Part shown: positions 25,433-32,955 of the stretch, piece by piece
Layout of the letters: every line of letters starts with the position of its first letter
Position numbering within the stretch: the stretch's first letter is position 1
Source of the DNA: Levilactobacillus enshiensis
GTDB taxonomy: Bacteria > Bacillota > Bacilli > Lactobacillales > Lactobacillaceae
Direction of reading: 5' to 3'
DNA: 52,728 bases
Assembly: GCF_007115095.1 (NCBI RefSeq)
Contig: NZ_SULH01000002.1
Location: forward strand, 1 to 52,728
Translations under genes and position numbers: made by a program
The notes under the pieces: model-generated
The model's input: only the letters and a program-made list of their open reading frames with translations
Databases searched by the model: none
What the model was told of the DNA's origin: nothing

Positions 25433-25478
25433 ATTTTCAAAGCATAGTTCAAATGTTTTTGAACTATGCTTTGAAAAT
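25433..25478 (-). promoter_or_regulatory. Perfect 21-bp inverted repeat at the MFS promoter
   Basis: The arms 25433-25453 and 25458-25478 are perfect reverse complements around four bases (core AGTTCAAA/TTTGAACT). It lies 14 bases upstream of the MFS start and has no T tail in the usual terminator position. It is therefore best read as an operator, probably for the ArsR-type protein encoded next door. Confidence 0.75.
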
Positions 25479-25512
25479 AACACGGCTGGTAGCTACTGGC
25501 AAGACCATAACC

Positions 25513-25544
25513 AAAAAAAGAGCAGCACCTCGTGGTCTCCTCTT
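25513..25544 (-). terminator. Terminator of the ArsR-type gene
   Basis: The minus-strand hairpin AGAGGAGACC...GGTGCTGCTCT ends in a run of seven T. Confidence 0.65.
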
Positions 25545-25559
25545 CATTGGTCTATTCAT

Positions 25560-25847
25560 CTATAAGTTTTGCCAGAAATGAATCAAGTAGTGGTCAAAAG
25601 TTGACCGGTCTAGTGCAACAAATTTTTCACGGGAAACCTTATGCACGGTAATCAATCCCGCTTCCTGAAGAATCTTAAAATGATACGAACCGGATGTCTT
25701 ACCAATCCGTAAAGCTTGATCAACGGTTCCACATGAAACCTCATGGTCTAATTTATCCAAATAGCGAATAATCGCTAGTCGAATCGGATCAGCCAATGCT
25801 TTGAAGACGTCAATACTATTTTCACCTGTGTGTGTTTGCTCTGTCAT
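25560..25847 (-). CDS. ArsR-family repressor
   Basis: A 95-residue winged-helix protein: FKALADPIRLAIIRYLD, then TVDQALRIGKTSGSYHFKILQEAG as the HTH (about 40-65) and a C-terminal wing. It has one Cys (residue 39) but lacks the CVC metal box, so it is a non-metal ArsR member that probably senses an organic compound. It lies upstream of the MFS exporter on the same strand, separated by its own terminator and the 21-bp palindrome, which is the likely binding site. Confidence 0.85.
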   Translation of the reverse strand: MTEQTHTGENSIDVFKALADPIRLAIIRYLDKLDHEVSCGTVDQALRIGKTSGSYHFKILQEAGLITVHKVSREKFVALDRSTFDHYLIHFWQNL

Positions 25848-25964
25848 TGTATTTGTCCTATTTACTTGTATTTTCTAGTCAGCTAGGTATCTGTTAAGTT
25901 TACCAAAAAGCCAGCTAAGAAGCACTTTTCTAGACTTCCCAGTATCAGGTGGGGCAGCTTAGAA

Positions 25965-26576
25965 CTACGCCTGATACTGCTGCCAAAATTTTTTAATTGC
26001 TTTGGCAACGTCTCGAACTAACGGACTGAAAATCACAATTACTGGTACCAATGGTCCCCAGACCAACGCCGCCAAACAGGCAATTCCGCCAACCACCACG
26101 GTGCCCCGCACAACTTTCAATAACCGTTGGGCTTCACGAATATCTGTCGCGGACCAGTCATGAGCCTGTTGCTGATCGCGATAAACCACGTGAAAGAGCC
26201 ACCACAGGTACCCATTAAAAATTAAATATGCCAGTGCATAAATAAAGTTGTTCAACCTCGCTAACGGATTCATCGCCAATAATTGCGTTAATAACGGCAT
26301 GAGTGACAGAAAAAACAGAAAGTAACAATTTAAAATAATCAATGTGCCGCTAATTTGCTTAACTCGGCTAAATAATTTTTGATGAAAATACCAATAGGTC
26401 GATACTAACAAAAAACTCGCAATATAAATAAAAATGTTAACCGCAAAGTGACGCCAACTGCTTGACCACAGCTGAGTGCTCAACGGCGCTTTAATTTCTA
26501 AGACCAGCACCGTTAGAATCACCGCAAAGACACCATCATTAAACGCCATAAAGCGCTCTCGAGAATTTTCAAACAT
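25965..26576 (-). CDS. TMEM175-like (DUF1211) potassium-channel-family membrane protein
   Basis: About 203 residues from ATG 26576, which has GAGGGGAAG upstream. The first helix carries the family signature RFMAFNDGVFAVILTVLVLEIK (quoted across residues 7-28), corresponding to the RxxxFSD motif of bacterial TMEM175 channels, with Asn for Ser. Six membrane helices are expected. Bacterial members form tetrameric K+-selective channels. The longer frame to 26666 has no ribosome site. Monocistronic. Confidence 0.85.
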   Translation of the reverse strand: MFENSRERFMAFNDGVFAVILTVLVLEIKAPLSTQLWSSSWRHFAVNIFIYIASFLLVSTYWYFHQKLFSRVKQISGTLIILNCYFLFFLSLMPLLTQLLAMNPLARLNNFIYALAYLIFNGYLWWLFHVVYRDQQQAHDWSATDIREAQRLLKVVRGTVVVGGIACLAALVWGPLVPVIVIFSPLVRDVAKAIKKFWQQYQA

Positions 26577-26838
26577 CGCTGCCACTTCCCCTCGAAAAGT
26601 CACTATACAGGAAGAACCCGTTAAAGCGATCAGCGAACTCGCTGTACGTAAGATACGGGGTATCAACTATCCAGTTTAGTCGTCAACTCCCCACGGAACT
26701 GCAACATTTTCTTTTCATTGGCAGTGTTGACCGTACAACTTTTACATGATTCACAGTTGACTGACGTCGCTTGTATGACGATCTATGCGCCAACGATATG
26801 TTTCTAGCCAGTCTGTTCATCAACCTAAATCATCTTTT

Positions 26839-27309
26839 TTATCCGTTGTCAGCCGGCGTTTTTGCCATTAGAAAGTTTGTCAGTTCAATGCCATTGCGAA
26901 CCACGACTTGTTGCTTCATGACCTGATAACCTTGCTTTTTAAAAAATGGTTGCGCCGTCAATGATGCAGCCGTCGTATAGGTTGGCACTACCACTGCTTG
27001 TTCCAAAGCATCAACTAGCCGGCTGGCAATCCCCAAGCCTTGACAATCGGCACTAACAAATAATCGGTCTAAATATCCCGTTGCGGTCATGTCAGCAAAT
27101 CCCACCACTACCTTACCTACCACGGCAACGTAGGTCTGATGTGCCAACAATGAGGTCTGCCATTGTTGCCGAACTGCTGGTGTGTCTGGTCCAATCCAGG
27201 CCGTAAGTTGTTCAGATGAATAGTCTTGCCCATTTACTCGGCGAATCGTGTCCCGATATAGCTGTAGAACAGCCCCCAAATCCGTTGGCTGGTATCGTCT
27301 CAAGTGCAT
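26839..27309 (-). CDS. GNAT-family N-acetyltransferase
   Basis: The 156-residue protein from ATG 27309 (GGAAGG upstream) shows the GNAT core: N-terminal MHLRRYQPTDLGAVLQLY, strand 4 with VVGKVVVGFADM, the acetyl-CoA loop LFVSADCQGLGIASRLVDAL (Q-x-x-G-x-G/A type), and the C-terminal TAQPFFKKQGY. It resembles YafP-like acetyltransferases. The substrate is unknown. It is divergent from an XRE/TPR regulator, but no shared operator is evident. Confidence 0.87.
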   Translation of the reverse strand: MHLRRYQPTDLGAVLQLYRDTIRRVNGQDYSSEQLTAWIGPDTPAVRQQWQTSLLAHQTYVAVVGKVVVGFADMTATGYLDRLFVSADCQGLGIASRLVDALEQAVVVPTYTTAASLTAQPFFKKQGYQVMKQQVVVRNGIELTNFLMAKTPADNG

Positions 27310-27418
27310 GCCGTCTCGCCTTCCTTCTAACCGTACTGTCACACAATCATCCTTTACTGGTGTTTTAATGTCAAACCGGGTAAATTAGACCTAAATACTT
27401 TCTCAGGAGGAATCCACG

Positions 27419-28237
27419 ATGTCGCTCGGTCAAACGCTCAAAACTGTCCGTAAACAACAAGGTCGCTCACAAAAGGACATTGCCGCTGGCATCTGCGCGC
27501 AGTCCATGCTTTCCGCAATTGAAAATGACCACTATACGCCCAACGCCAAATTGTTGCTAGCACTCTGTCACCGGTTGGCCATCTCACTCGACGAGATCAG
27601 CCTGGCCACCGACTTTGCCATCAGTGGGGATGATGCCCTGAATACTCAAATGCAGGCACTGTGCAATCAGCATCGCTATTTAGAACTACGCGATTTTTTA
27701 CTGAACCCCCACACGCTAGCGGCTGTTACCACTGCACAGCAAACACAGGCTTACTACTATTACCTGGGGGTCGCCCAATTACATGTCGACACACATTTGA
27801 CTGCGGCTGAACAGAATTTACAGTTTGCCACCACCATGACTGAAGGACGCACACCTTCTACCCTGACCCGTCTGTCACTGGCATCACTGGCAACTGTTCG
27901 TGCGCAACAACAGCGCCCGCAAAGTGCCACCACCTTAATTAACCAAGCTCTCGCCAATGTCGACCAGGGGCCTTATGAAGAAAATTGCAATATTATCTTT
28001 TATCTGGCAGCATTAACCGCCTACTTTTTACATGAGCCGCAGCGGGCTACCCACCGATTGTTAGCCGGCATCACTTACATCACGGATCACAACTCCCACT
28101 ACATGTTGGCCAATAGTTATCGACTACTTGCAGAAATCGCTGAACGCGCGGGTCGGAACGTCGAAGCAGCCACAGCTCGCCAAAAGCAACAGTTTTTGAC
28201 CGACTTATTTCATGAAAAAGTTCCCGATAATTTCTAA
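27419..28237 (+). CDS. XRE-TPR regulator of the Rgg/RRNPP type
   Basis: The 272-residue protein has an N-terminal HTH (residues 5-60: GRSQKDIAAGICAQSMLSAIE) followed by about 200 residues of helical repeats rich in Ala, Gln and Tyr, as in the TPR-like domains of Rgg/MutR/PlcR regulators that bind short peptide pheromones. The downstream operon of SRPBCC protein, oxidoreductase and small membrane peptide is the likely target. No classical secreted pheromone precursor is obvious; the 46-residue peptide at 29670 is the only small ORF nearby. Confidence 0.8.
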   Translation: MSLGQTLKTVRKQQGRSQKDIAAGICAQSMLSAIENDHYTPNAKLLLALCHRLAISLDEISLATDFAISGDDALNTQMQALCNQHRYLELRDFLLNPHTLAAVTTAQQTQAYYYYLGVAQLHVDTHLTAAEQNLQFATTMTEGRTPSTLTRLSLASLATVRAQQQRPQSATTLINQALANVDQGPYEENCNIIFYLAALTAYFLHEPQRATHRLLAGITYITDHNSHYMLANSYRLLAEIAERAGRNVEAATARQKQQFLTDLFHEKVPDNF

Positions 28238-28282
28238 ATATCAGTTTACTGATTTTTAATCAGAACACAATTCACTTAAAGT

Positions 28283-28311
28283 AAGGCCATCCAATTAAGG
28301 AGGCCTTTTTT
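28283..28311 (+). terminator. Terminator-like hairpin overlapping the ribosome site of the next gene
   Basis: AAGGCC and GGCCTT enclose a 13-base loop containing AAGGA, followed by TTTTTT and immediately the ATG at 28312. It would end the regulator transcript, and the same bases make up the AAGGAGG ribosome site of the next gene. Confidence 0.5.
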
Positions 28312-28740
28312 ATGACAAAACTATTATTTCAAAACAACATCGCGATTCACACATCGTTAGACCGCGTTCACGCAATCTTGGCGCACCCAGAGAATCTACC
28401 CTTATGGGATGACGAAATTAGTCAGATTACACCGACTGCCACTGGGTTTTACCTCGTTCGACAATCTCCCGCGCTAAACACCCATGAACGGGTAACGGTA
28501 ATGATTACGGGTAACCAGATTGGCTACAACAGTCAGGAAGGCCAATTGCCCTACCAACTGATCTTCACGCTGACCGAAAAAGGCGGCCATACTGAAGTCG
28601 TTGAATCGCTTAGCGTACCCGACAACGCTGCCTTCCCCGTCCCATTAAAGCTAATCAGCCCTATCGCCAAAGTAGCCTTTGCGCAAAAACTAAAAAATTT
28701 AGCGATGCTAGCTGAATCGACTAAGGCGGTGACCGTCTGA
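28312..28740 (+). CDS. SRPBCC-superfamily (START-like) protein
   Basis: A 142-residue alpha/beta helix-grip protein: N-terminal strand KLLFQNNIAIHTSLDRVHAIL, then HPENLPLWDDEISQ, a run of beta strands and the long C-terminal helix (AFAQKLKNLAMLAEST). SRPBCC proteins bind hydrophobic ligands in a central cavity. The gene overlaps the oxidoreductase start by one base (TGATG), so the two are translationally coupled, suggesting a shared small-molecule substrate. Confidence 0.8.
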   Translation: MTKLLFQNNIAIHTSLDRVHAILAHPENLPLWDDEISQITPTATGFYLVRQSPALNTHERVTVMITGNQIGYNSQEGQLPYQLIFTLTEKGGHTEVVESLSVPDNAAFPVPLKLISPIAKVAFAQKLKNLAMLAESTKAVTV

Positions 28741-29666
28741 TGCAAGCCATTGTTCAAGACTCCTACCAAGGCATCGACGCCCTAAAGCTCGTCAATCAAC
28801 CAACACCCCACCTCTCTCCCTTAGGCGTAGGGATTGAAACACGTTACACTCCAGTGATGCCTTACGACGTCCTCACGGAAACTGGTCAGCTCCACCAATT
28901 ACGCCCCGTCAGACTCCCAATCGTAGTGGGATATGGCTTCGGTGGCATTGTTCGCCAAGTCGGTCGCTTACGCAATGCGCGGCTCCGCAATCAACCAGTT
29001 ATTGGCGTCCACCTGCAAGGAAGTCATCAGGAACAGCTGGTTTCGACAGTGCCACCCTTGCTGTTTCCAGTACCCGAGAATGTGTCTTTGGCCGCAGCCA
29101 CCACCCTCATTGGTGGCGCGGACGCCGCGTATTTTGCAGTGAAGAAAAGCCACCTGCAACCGGGAGCAACCATCCTGGTAACTGGCGCTAGTGGTGGCGT
29201 TGGCACCTATTTGATTCAATTATTACGCCTTTTCGGTCAGCACGTAATCGCCGTTGGTCACTCCAGTCGCCACGATTTCTTACGAGAGTTGGGTGCAGAC
29301 CAGGTAGTGGCCTATGATCGACCGTTGACCAACCAAATTGCCGGATTTAATGCCGTCACTCAGATTATTGATCTCGCCGGTTCCGTGACTCTGTTGGACC
29401 AACTGACCGCAAACTTAGTATCTGCCCCAATCCTATCCTTGGCCCTGCAGCGCTACTCCTCACCATCAAAGTTACCATTCGCATTTGCCAGCGGTGCAAT
29501 TAGTCCTGGTGATTACCGCTGGCTATTGGCACAGCTTGCACAACACACGCTTAAAGCGATGATTCAAGCACAGTTGCCATTCACGGCGGTTAAGACGGCC
29601 CAGCACCATTTGCTGGCCGATCACGCAGCTGGTCGAATTCTGCTCACTTACAATCAGGAGGTCTAA
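28740..29666 (+). CDS. Zinc-independent medium-chain dehydrogenase (quinone oxidoreductase-like)
   Basis: The 308-residue MDR enzyme has a GroES-like N-terminal domain without the zinc-binding Cys residues (VVGYGFGGIVRQVG). It also has a Rossmann fold with the NADPH-binding ILVTGASGGVGTYLIQLL (about residues 145-162). It resembles quinone/enoyl reductases of the QOR group that reduce alpha,beta-unsaturated carbonyls. It follows the SRPBCC gene with a one-base overlap and is followed after three bases by a tiny membrane-protein gene. Confidence 0.87.
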   Translation: MQAIVQDSYQGIDALKLVNQPTPHLSPLGVGIETRYTPVMPYDVLTETGQLHQLRPVRLPIVVGYGFGGIVRQVGRLRNARLRNQPVIGVHLQGSHQEQLVSTVPPLLFPVPENVSLAAATTLIGGADAAYFAVKKSHLQPGATILVTGASGGVGTYLIQLLRLFGQHVIAVGHSSRHDFLRELGADQVVAYDRPLTNQIAGFNAVTQIIDLAGSVTLLDQLTANLVSAPILSLALQRYSSPSKLPFAFASGAISPGDYRWLLAQLAQHTLKAMIQAQLPFTAVKTAQHHLLADHAAGRILLTYNQEV

Positions 29667-29669
29667 CGC

Positions 29670-29810
29670 ATGCTGATCAATTTAACGGTAAATTGGGAAC
29701 ACCTTATGTCACAGCTGTTTACATTATGGCTCATTGGCTGGGGCCTTCGCGCCATACTGATTGGCCTCCTACTCGGTGGTCTGTTCTGGTGGCTCAAGCG
29801 ATCACATTAA
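29670..29810 (+). CDS. Small membrane peptide (46 residues)
   Basis: A short frame with a strong site (CAGGAGG) starts at ATG 29670, three bases after the reductase stop, and ends at TAA 29808-29810. It encodes a Trp- and Leu-rich peptide with an amphipathic start (MLINLTVNWEHLMSQLF) and one or two closely packed membrane segments (residues 16-42, with GLRAILIGLLLGGLFWW), ending KRSH. I recognise no family. Coupling to the operon and the terminator 15 bases later argue that it is real. A membrane anchor for the reductase or a signalling peptide are possible. Confidence 0.6.
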   Translation: MLINLTVNWEHLMSQLFTLWLIGWGLRAILIGLLLGGLFWWLKRSH

Positions 29811-29824
29811 GAAAATTTGGACGT

Positions 29825-29876
29825 AAAAGGATCGAAATAGGGACCGCTTCAGCCGATCACCTATTTCGATCCTTTT
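29825..29876. terminator. Bidirectional terminator
   Basis: A perfect 17-bp stem (29825-29841 with 29860-29876), including A and T runs on both ends, ends the + operon. Its T run overlaps the stop codon of the convergent TetR gene. Confidence 0.9.
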
Positions 29877-30436
29877 TAAGTTGTCCGTCCCTCAAAGACC
29901 AACGCCAGACTATGCGTCAATTGGCTGAGTTCCACGGCAGTTGGCGGTCGACCAGCCGTAAAATCGTAGGTCAACATGCCTAACATAACACCACCAATGA
30001 CGTTTACTTCTAAATCCGTTGCTGGACGTTGCAACACCGGCTCTAAATGCCGCATCAGCAAATCCTTGATTCCTGTCAGTAGGCGCCCTTGAATTTGTGG
30101 AATTGTCATCAACGATTTGATTGGCCGATGCCATTCATCCAAGAGTTGGGTTAATTCTGGTTGTAACTGACGAAAGGACTGATTCATGCCTACCCCTTCA
30201 CACATCAGACTGGCACGCTTGGTGAGTAGGTCATCGAACCACGCTAGAATGGTCTGGGTAATCTGATCGGCCACATCATACTTATCCTGATAGTGTTGAT
30301 AAAAAGTCTTGCGATTGACCATTGCTCGCGCCGCAATGTCCTTCACCGTGACCTTTTTAAAGCCATTTGCTAAGACCAAATCAATAAAAGCGCTCTCTAT
30401 TAATCGGTGTGTCTTCTGAATTCTTAAGTCCATCAT
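29876..30436 (-). CDS. TetR/AcrR-family repressor
   Basis: The 186-residue protein from ATG 30436 (GGGAGGGGG upstream) has the TetR HTH VTVKDIAARAMVNRKTFYQHYQ (within residues 26-50) and a helical regulatory domain of the TetR C-terminal type seen beside YhgE genes. It is divergent from the YhgE-like gene at 30597, making a second TetR/YhgE pair in this window besides that at 10444-12510. Confidence 0.88.
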   Translation of the reverse strand: MMDLRIQKTHRLIESAFIDLVLANGFKKVTVKDIAARAMVNRKTFYQHYQDKYDVADQITQTILAWFDDLLTKRASLMCEGVGMNQSFRQLQPELTQLLDEWHRPIKSLMTIPQIQGRLLTGIKDLLMRHLEPVLQRPATDLEVNVIGGVMLGMLTYDFTAGRPPTAVELSQLTHSLALVFEGRTT

Positions 30437-30596
30437 ATAATTCCCCCTCCCATTAATAACGCTATTTTTGTTGGGATATGTCCCCACATTCACTGTAATT
30501 GTTCCTGTATCCCCTAATTCACAGAGAAATTGACCATTTTAGAACAAGCTATTTTAGTCTAATATGCCCATTGGAATCAAGAAGGGGGACTGTATC

Positions 30597-31865
30597 ATGT
30601 TACAAGTATTTAAACGTAAAAATATTTGGCTCACCATTCTAGCTAGTATCTTCTTAATCGCCACCTTTGCTTTCGCTCAGGTCGGTGCGCGCAGTACGGC
30701 CAAGGTTCGTCACCTACCGATTGCTTTAGTTGTCAACGATACCGGCACTAGTGCCCATACTCTGTCACAGAAGCTCTTACGTGAAAACCGTCAAACCAAC
30801 GCTAAGATCAAGTGGATCACCGTTCACCATCAATCAGAGTTGGCAAAAGGCTTCGCCAGCGGCCGCTACTACGGTGCGATGGTCATTCATTCCGGCTTTG
30901 GTCAGGCATTAACCACGCAACAAACTTATCTTAAGGACAAGATTGTCACTGCCAAACTGACGGCCCTCGCCACGAAGACACCGGCGCTTGCCCAAACCGC
31001 CTCATTTCAGGCTAAGCAAGCGCAGGTTCGCGCACTTGGTGAGACGCAGCCCCAAACCGCCCGTATCTCGCTATACGTTAGCCAAGGGAATAATGCCACC
31101 GTTGCCAACCTACTGACTACCGCACTGCCACAACTCGTCACCCGTCTCAACCAGCAGATTGCCACTAAATACCAACGAGTTGCAACGACTGCCAACCTCG
31201 CATTAACCGCGACGGACTGGGGCAAACTCCAAACACCGATTCACACGACCCTCGTGACGCGCAATCCGCTCTCTACTAAAAAGCTCAGTGGCATGGCTCC
31301 CATGTTGATTACAATTTTCTGTTGGATTGGTAGTCTGATTGCAAGTCTACTAAACTGGCGGGACCACAAAAAATTTGAACCCCAGCGCACGGACGGCCGA
31401 CTATCGGTAACCAGCGTCACCAGCCAAATCTTGAGTGGCACCGTCCTGGCCAGTGCAATTGCCTTAACCATCTACGTCTTTACCAAAGTTTGCTATGGCG
31501 TTCCGATTGCTCAGCCAATTCCGTTTTTACTATTGATTGGCTTTATCAGCTTTGTTTTCTTGATGCTGCAAACAGCAATTCTCGATACACTAGGTCTCAA
31601 AGGCTGGCCCATTCTCTTAGTCATTTGGATCATCTCAATGGGCGTCATCACGTTCGTGCCGCAGATGCTCAGTCCATTTTACCAACACGCCGTCTATGAC
31701 TGGACACCGATTCGCTTTGCCTACGATCTGATTACCAAGCAACTGTATCTCCAGGATGCCAGCCTGTGGGGGTCCTCGTTTGCCACCTTACTTGGCATTG
31801 GTGTGGCCGCCATTAGTTGCATGTACGCTTCAACCCTGCCGAATCGTAAGCTGCAACTCGACTAA
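30597..31865 (+). CDS. YhgE/ABC-2-like membrane protein
   Basis: A 422-residue membrane protein from ATG 30597 (AAGGGGGAC upstream). An N-terminal helix (WLTILASIFLIATFAFA) precedes an extracytoplasmic domain (about 35-225) with the characteristic strand LPIALVVNDTG. About six C-terminal helices follow. No ATPase is present. Paralogous in layout to the protein at 10444-11736. Likely an inducible exporter or envelope-stress protein controlled by the divergent TetR gene. Confidence 0.8.
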   Translation: MLQVFKRKNIWLTILASIFLIATFAFAQVGARSTAKVRHLPIALVVNDTGTSAHTLSQKLLRENRQTNAKIKWITVHHQSELAKGFASGRYYGAMVIHSGFGQALTTQQTYLKDKIVTAKLTALATKTPALAQTASFQAKQAQVRALGETQPQTARISLYVSQGNNATVANLLTTALPQLVTRLNQQIATKYQRVATTANLALTATDWGKLQTPIHTTLVTRNPLSTKKLSGMAPMLITIFCWIGSLIASLLNWRDHKKFEPQRTDGRLSVTSVTSQILSGTVLASAIALTIYVFTKVCYGVPIAQPIPFLLLIGFISFVFLMLQTAILDTLGLKGWPILLVIWIISMGVITFVPQMLSPFYQHAVYDWTPIRFAYDLITKQLYLQDASLWGSSFATLLGIGVAAISCMYASTLPNRKLQLD

Positions 31866-31913
31866 AAAAGGTGTGGTTAATCCCGTCAAAAACGGATTGA
31901 CCACACCCTTTTT
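31864..31913. terminator. Bidirectional terminator after the YhgE-like gene
   Basis: A 14-bp-class stem, AAAAAGGTGTGGT with ACCACACCCTTTT, has flanking A and T runs. Confidence 0.85.
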
Positions 31914-31993
31914 AGCACAAATCTGTCACCCTTCAGGTCCGGTTGACTTGAAGAACTGGCGATAAGTGACTCACCTAAACAACTGCCGCTACT

Positions 31994-32848
31994 TTAATCG
32001 GCCTTGCCCCATAGGAACTGAATCAAGCGCCGATCCACCTGCGGATTCTCATGTAGCTTACTGTGACGCGCTAACTTTCCGGTAAATTTGATTTCCTGAT
32101 ACGACTTGGCTCGTGGCGCCACCAAATACTTCAACGATAAACTGGCCACGTTCGGAACGGTGCCATCAGTGTGGCCGCCGATATCGCCATACAGATTGAG
32201 CACGCGGACTTGGTTCTTCGGCAACACCTGCCGCAGCTTCGTCATCTCCCGATAAGTCGCATTCATATGATTTGGTTTTCCCGTTGCATCAAGTTTTAAG
32301 TTAGCCGGTTGCTGAACACTGGCTGGCATACCCTTAAAATTTAAGCCCGCAAAGTGACCCGCAATATCGACCTGCTTGCTTAACTTAGGCAACTTGTGAT
32401 TGTGTTGGTTCACTAGGGAATAGTAGATCAGGGAAATATTGCCCAATGAGTGACCCACCATGTTGATACGCTTAAAGTGATACTGTTGCTGTAGAGCCTT
32501 GACCACGTTGGTTGCCCAGACGCCATGCATCCGGTAATCCAGTTGGCGATTGTTTGCGTAGTTCACTTCGACGATGGGGTTAACGGCCCCCGGCTTAATT
32601 TTACCTGCCAACCGAACCTGCCCCTGACGGTCGACCATTGCGCGAATGATTGTTTGGGTGACACCAGCTTTTTTGGCCGCATTCGCCATATGCTCCTCAG
32701 CACGATAGCTACTCCCACCACCGTGAAAGAACAACGTCGGCGTCGTTGACTGTTGGTATTTAGACGCTGTAGGTCGCGCGGCACAGCCAGCCAAACTGCC
32801 AATCAATAAGCCGATTCCCACCAAGACACCCAAGACCCTTAATTTCAT
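31994..32848 (-). CDS. Alpha/beta-hydrolase lipoprotein (DUF915 cell-surface hydrolase)
   Basis: The 284-residue protein carries a lipoprotein signal peptide with lipobox LAGC (Cys21), so it is anchored to the outer face of the membrane. The hydrolase core shows the oxyanion segment LFFHGGGSS, the nucleophile elbow GHSLGN (Ser about 141) and a late His (GGHTDGTV). These features match the DUF915 family of lactobacillus and listerial surface hydrolases. Substrate unknown; an ester or lipid is likely. Single gene. Confidence 0.88.
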   Translation of the reverse strand: MKLRVLGVLVGIGLLIGSLAGCAARPTASKYQQSTTPTLFFHGGGSSYRAEEHMANAAKKAGVTQTIIRAMVDRQGQVRLAGKIKPGAVNPIVEVNYANNRQLDYRMHGVWATNVVKALQQQYHFKRINMVGHSLGNISLIYYSLVNQHNHKLPKLSKQVDIAGHFAGLNFKGMPASVQQPANLKLDATGKPNHMNATYREMTKLRQVLPKNQVRVLNLYGDIGGHTDGTVPNVASLSLKYLVAPRAKSYQEIKFTGKLARHSKLHENPQVDRRLIQFLWGKAD

Positions 32849-32912
32849 CTAATCCCCCCTAATTTACAATCCATTATACAAACTTAGAGTAGGTTGAAGG
32901 CAAGCCCTAAAT

Positions 32913-32952
32913 AAAAAAACATTAACCCGATAATTTTCAGGTTAATGTTTTT
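32913..32952 (-). terminator. Terminator directly after the MutS2-like gene
   Basis: The stem AAACATTAACC/GGTTAATGTTT with A and T runs lies within five bases of the stop codon, so the gene ends here by design and not by a recent break. Confidence 0.85.
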
Positions 32953-32955
32953 CGT

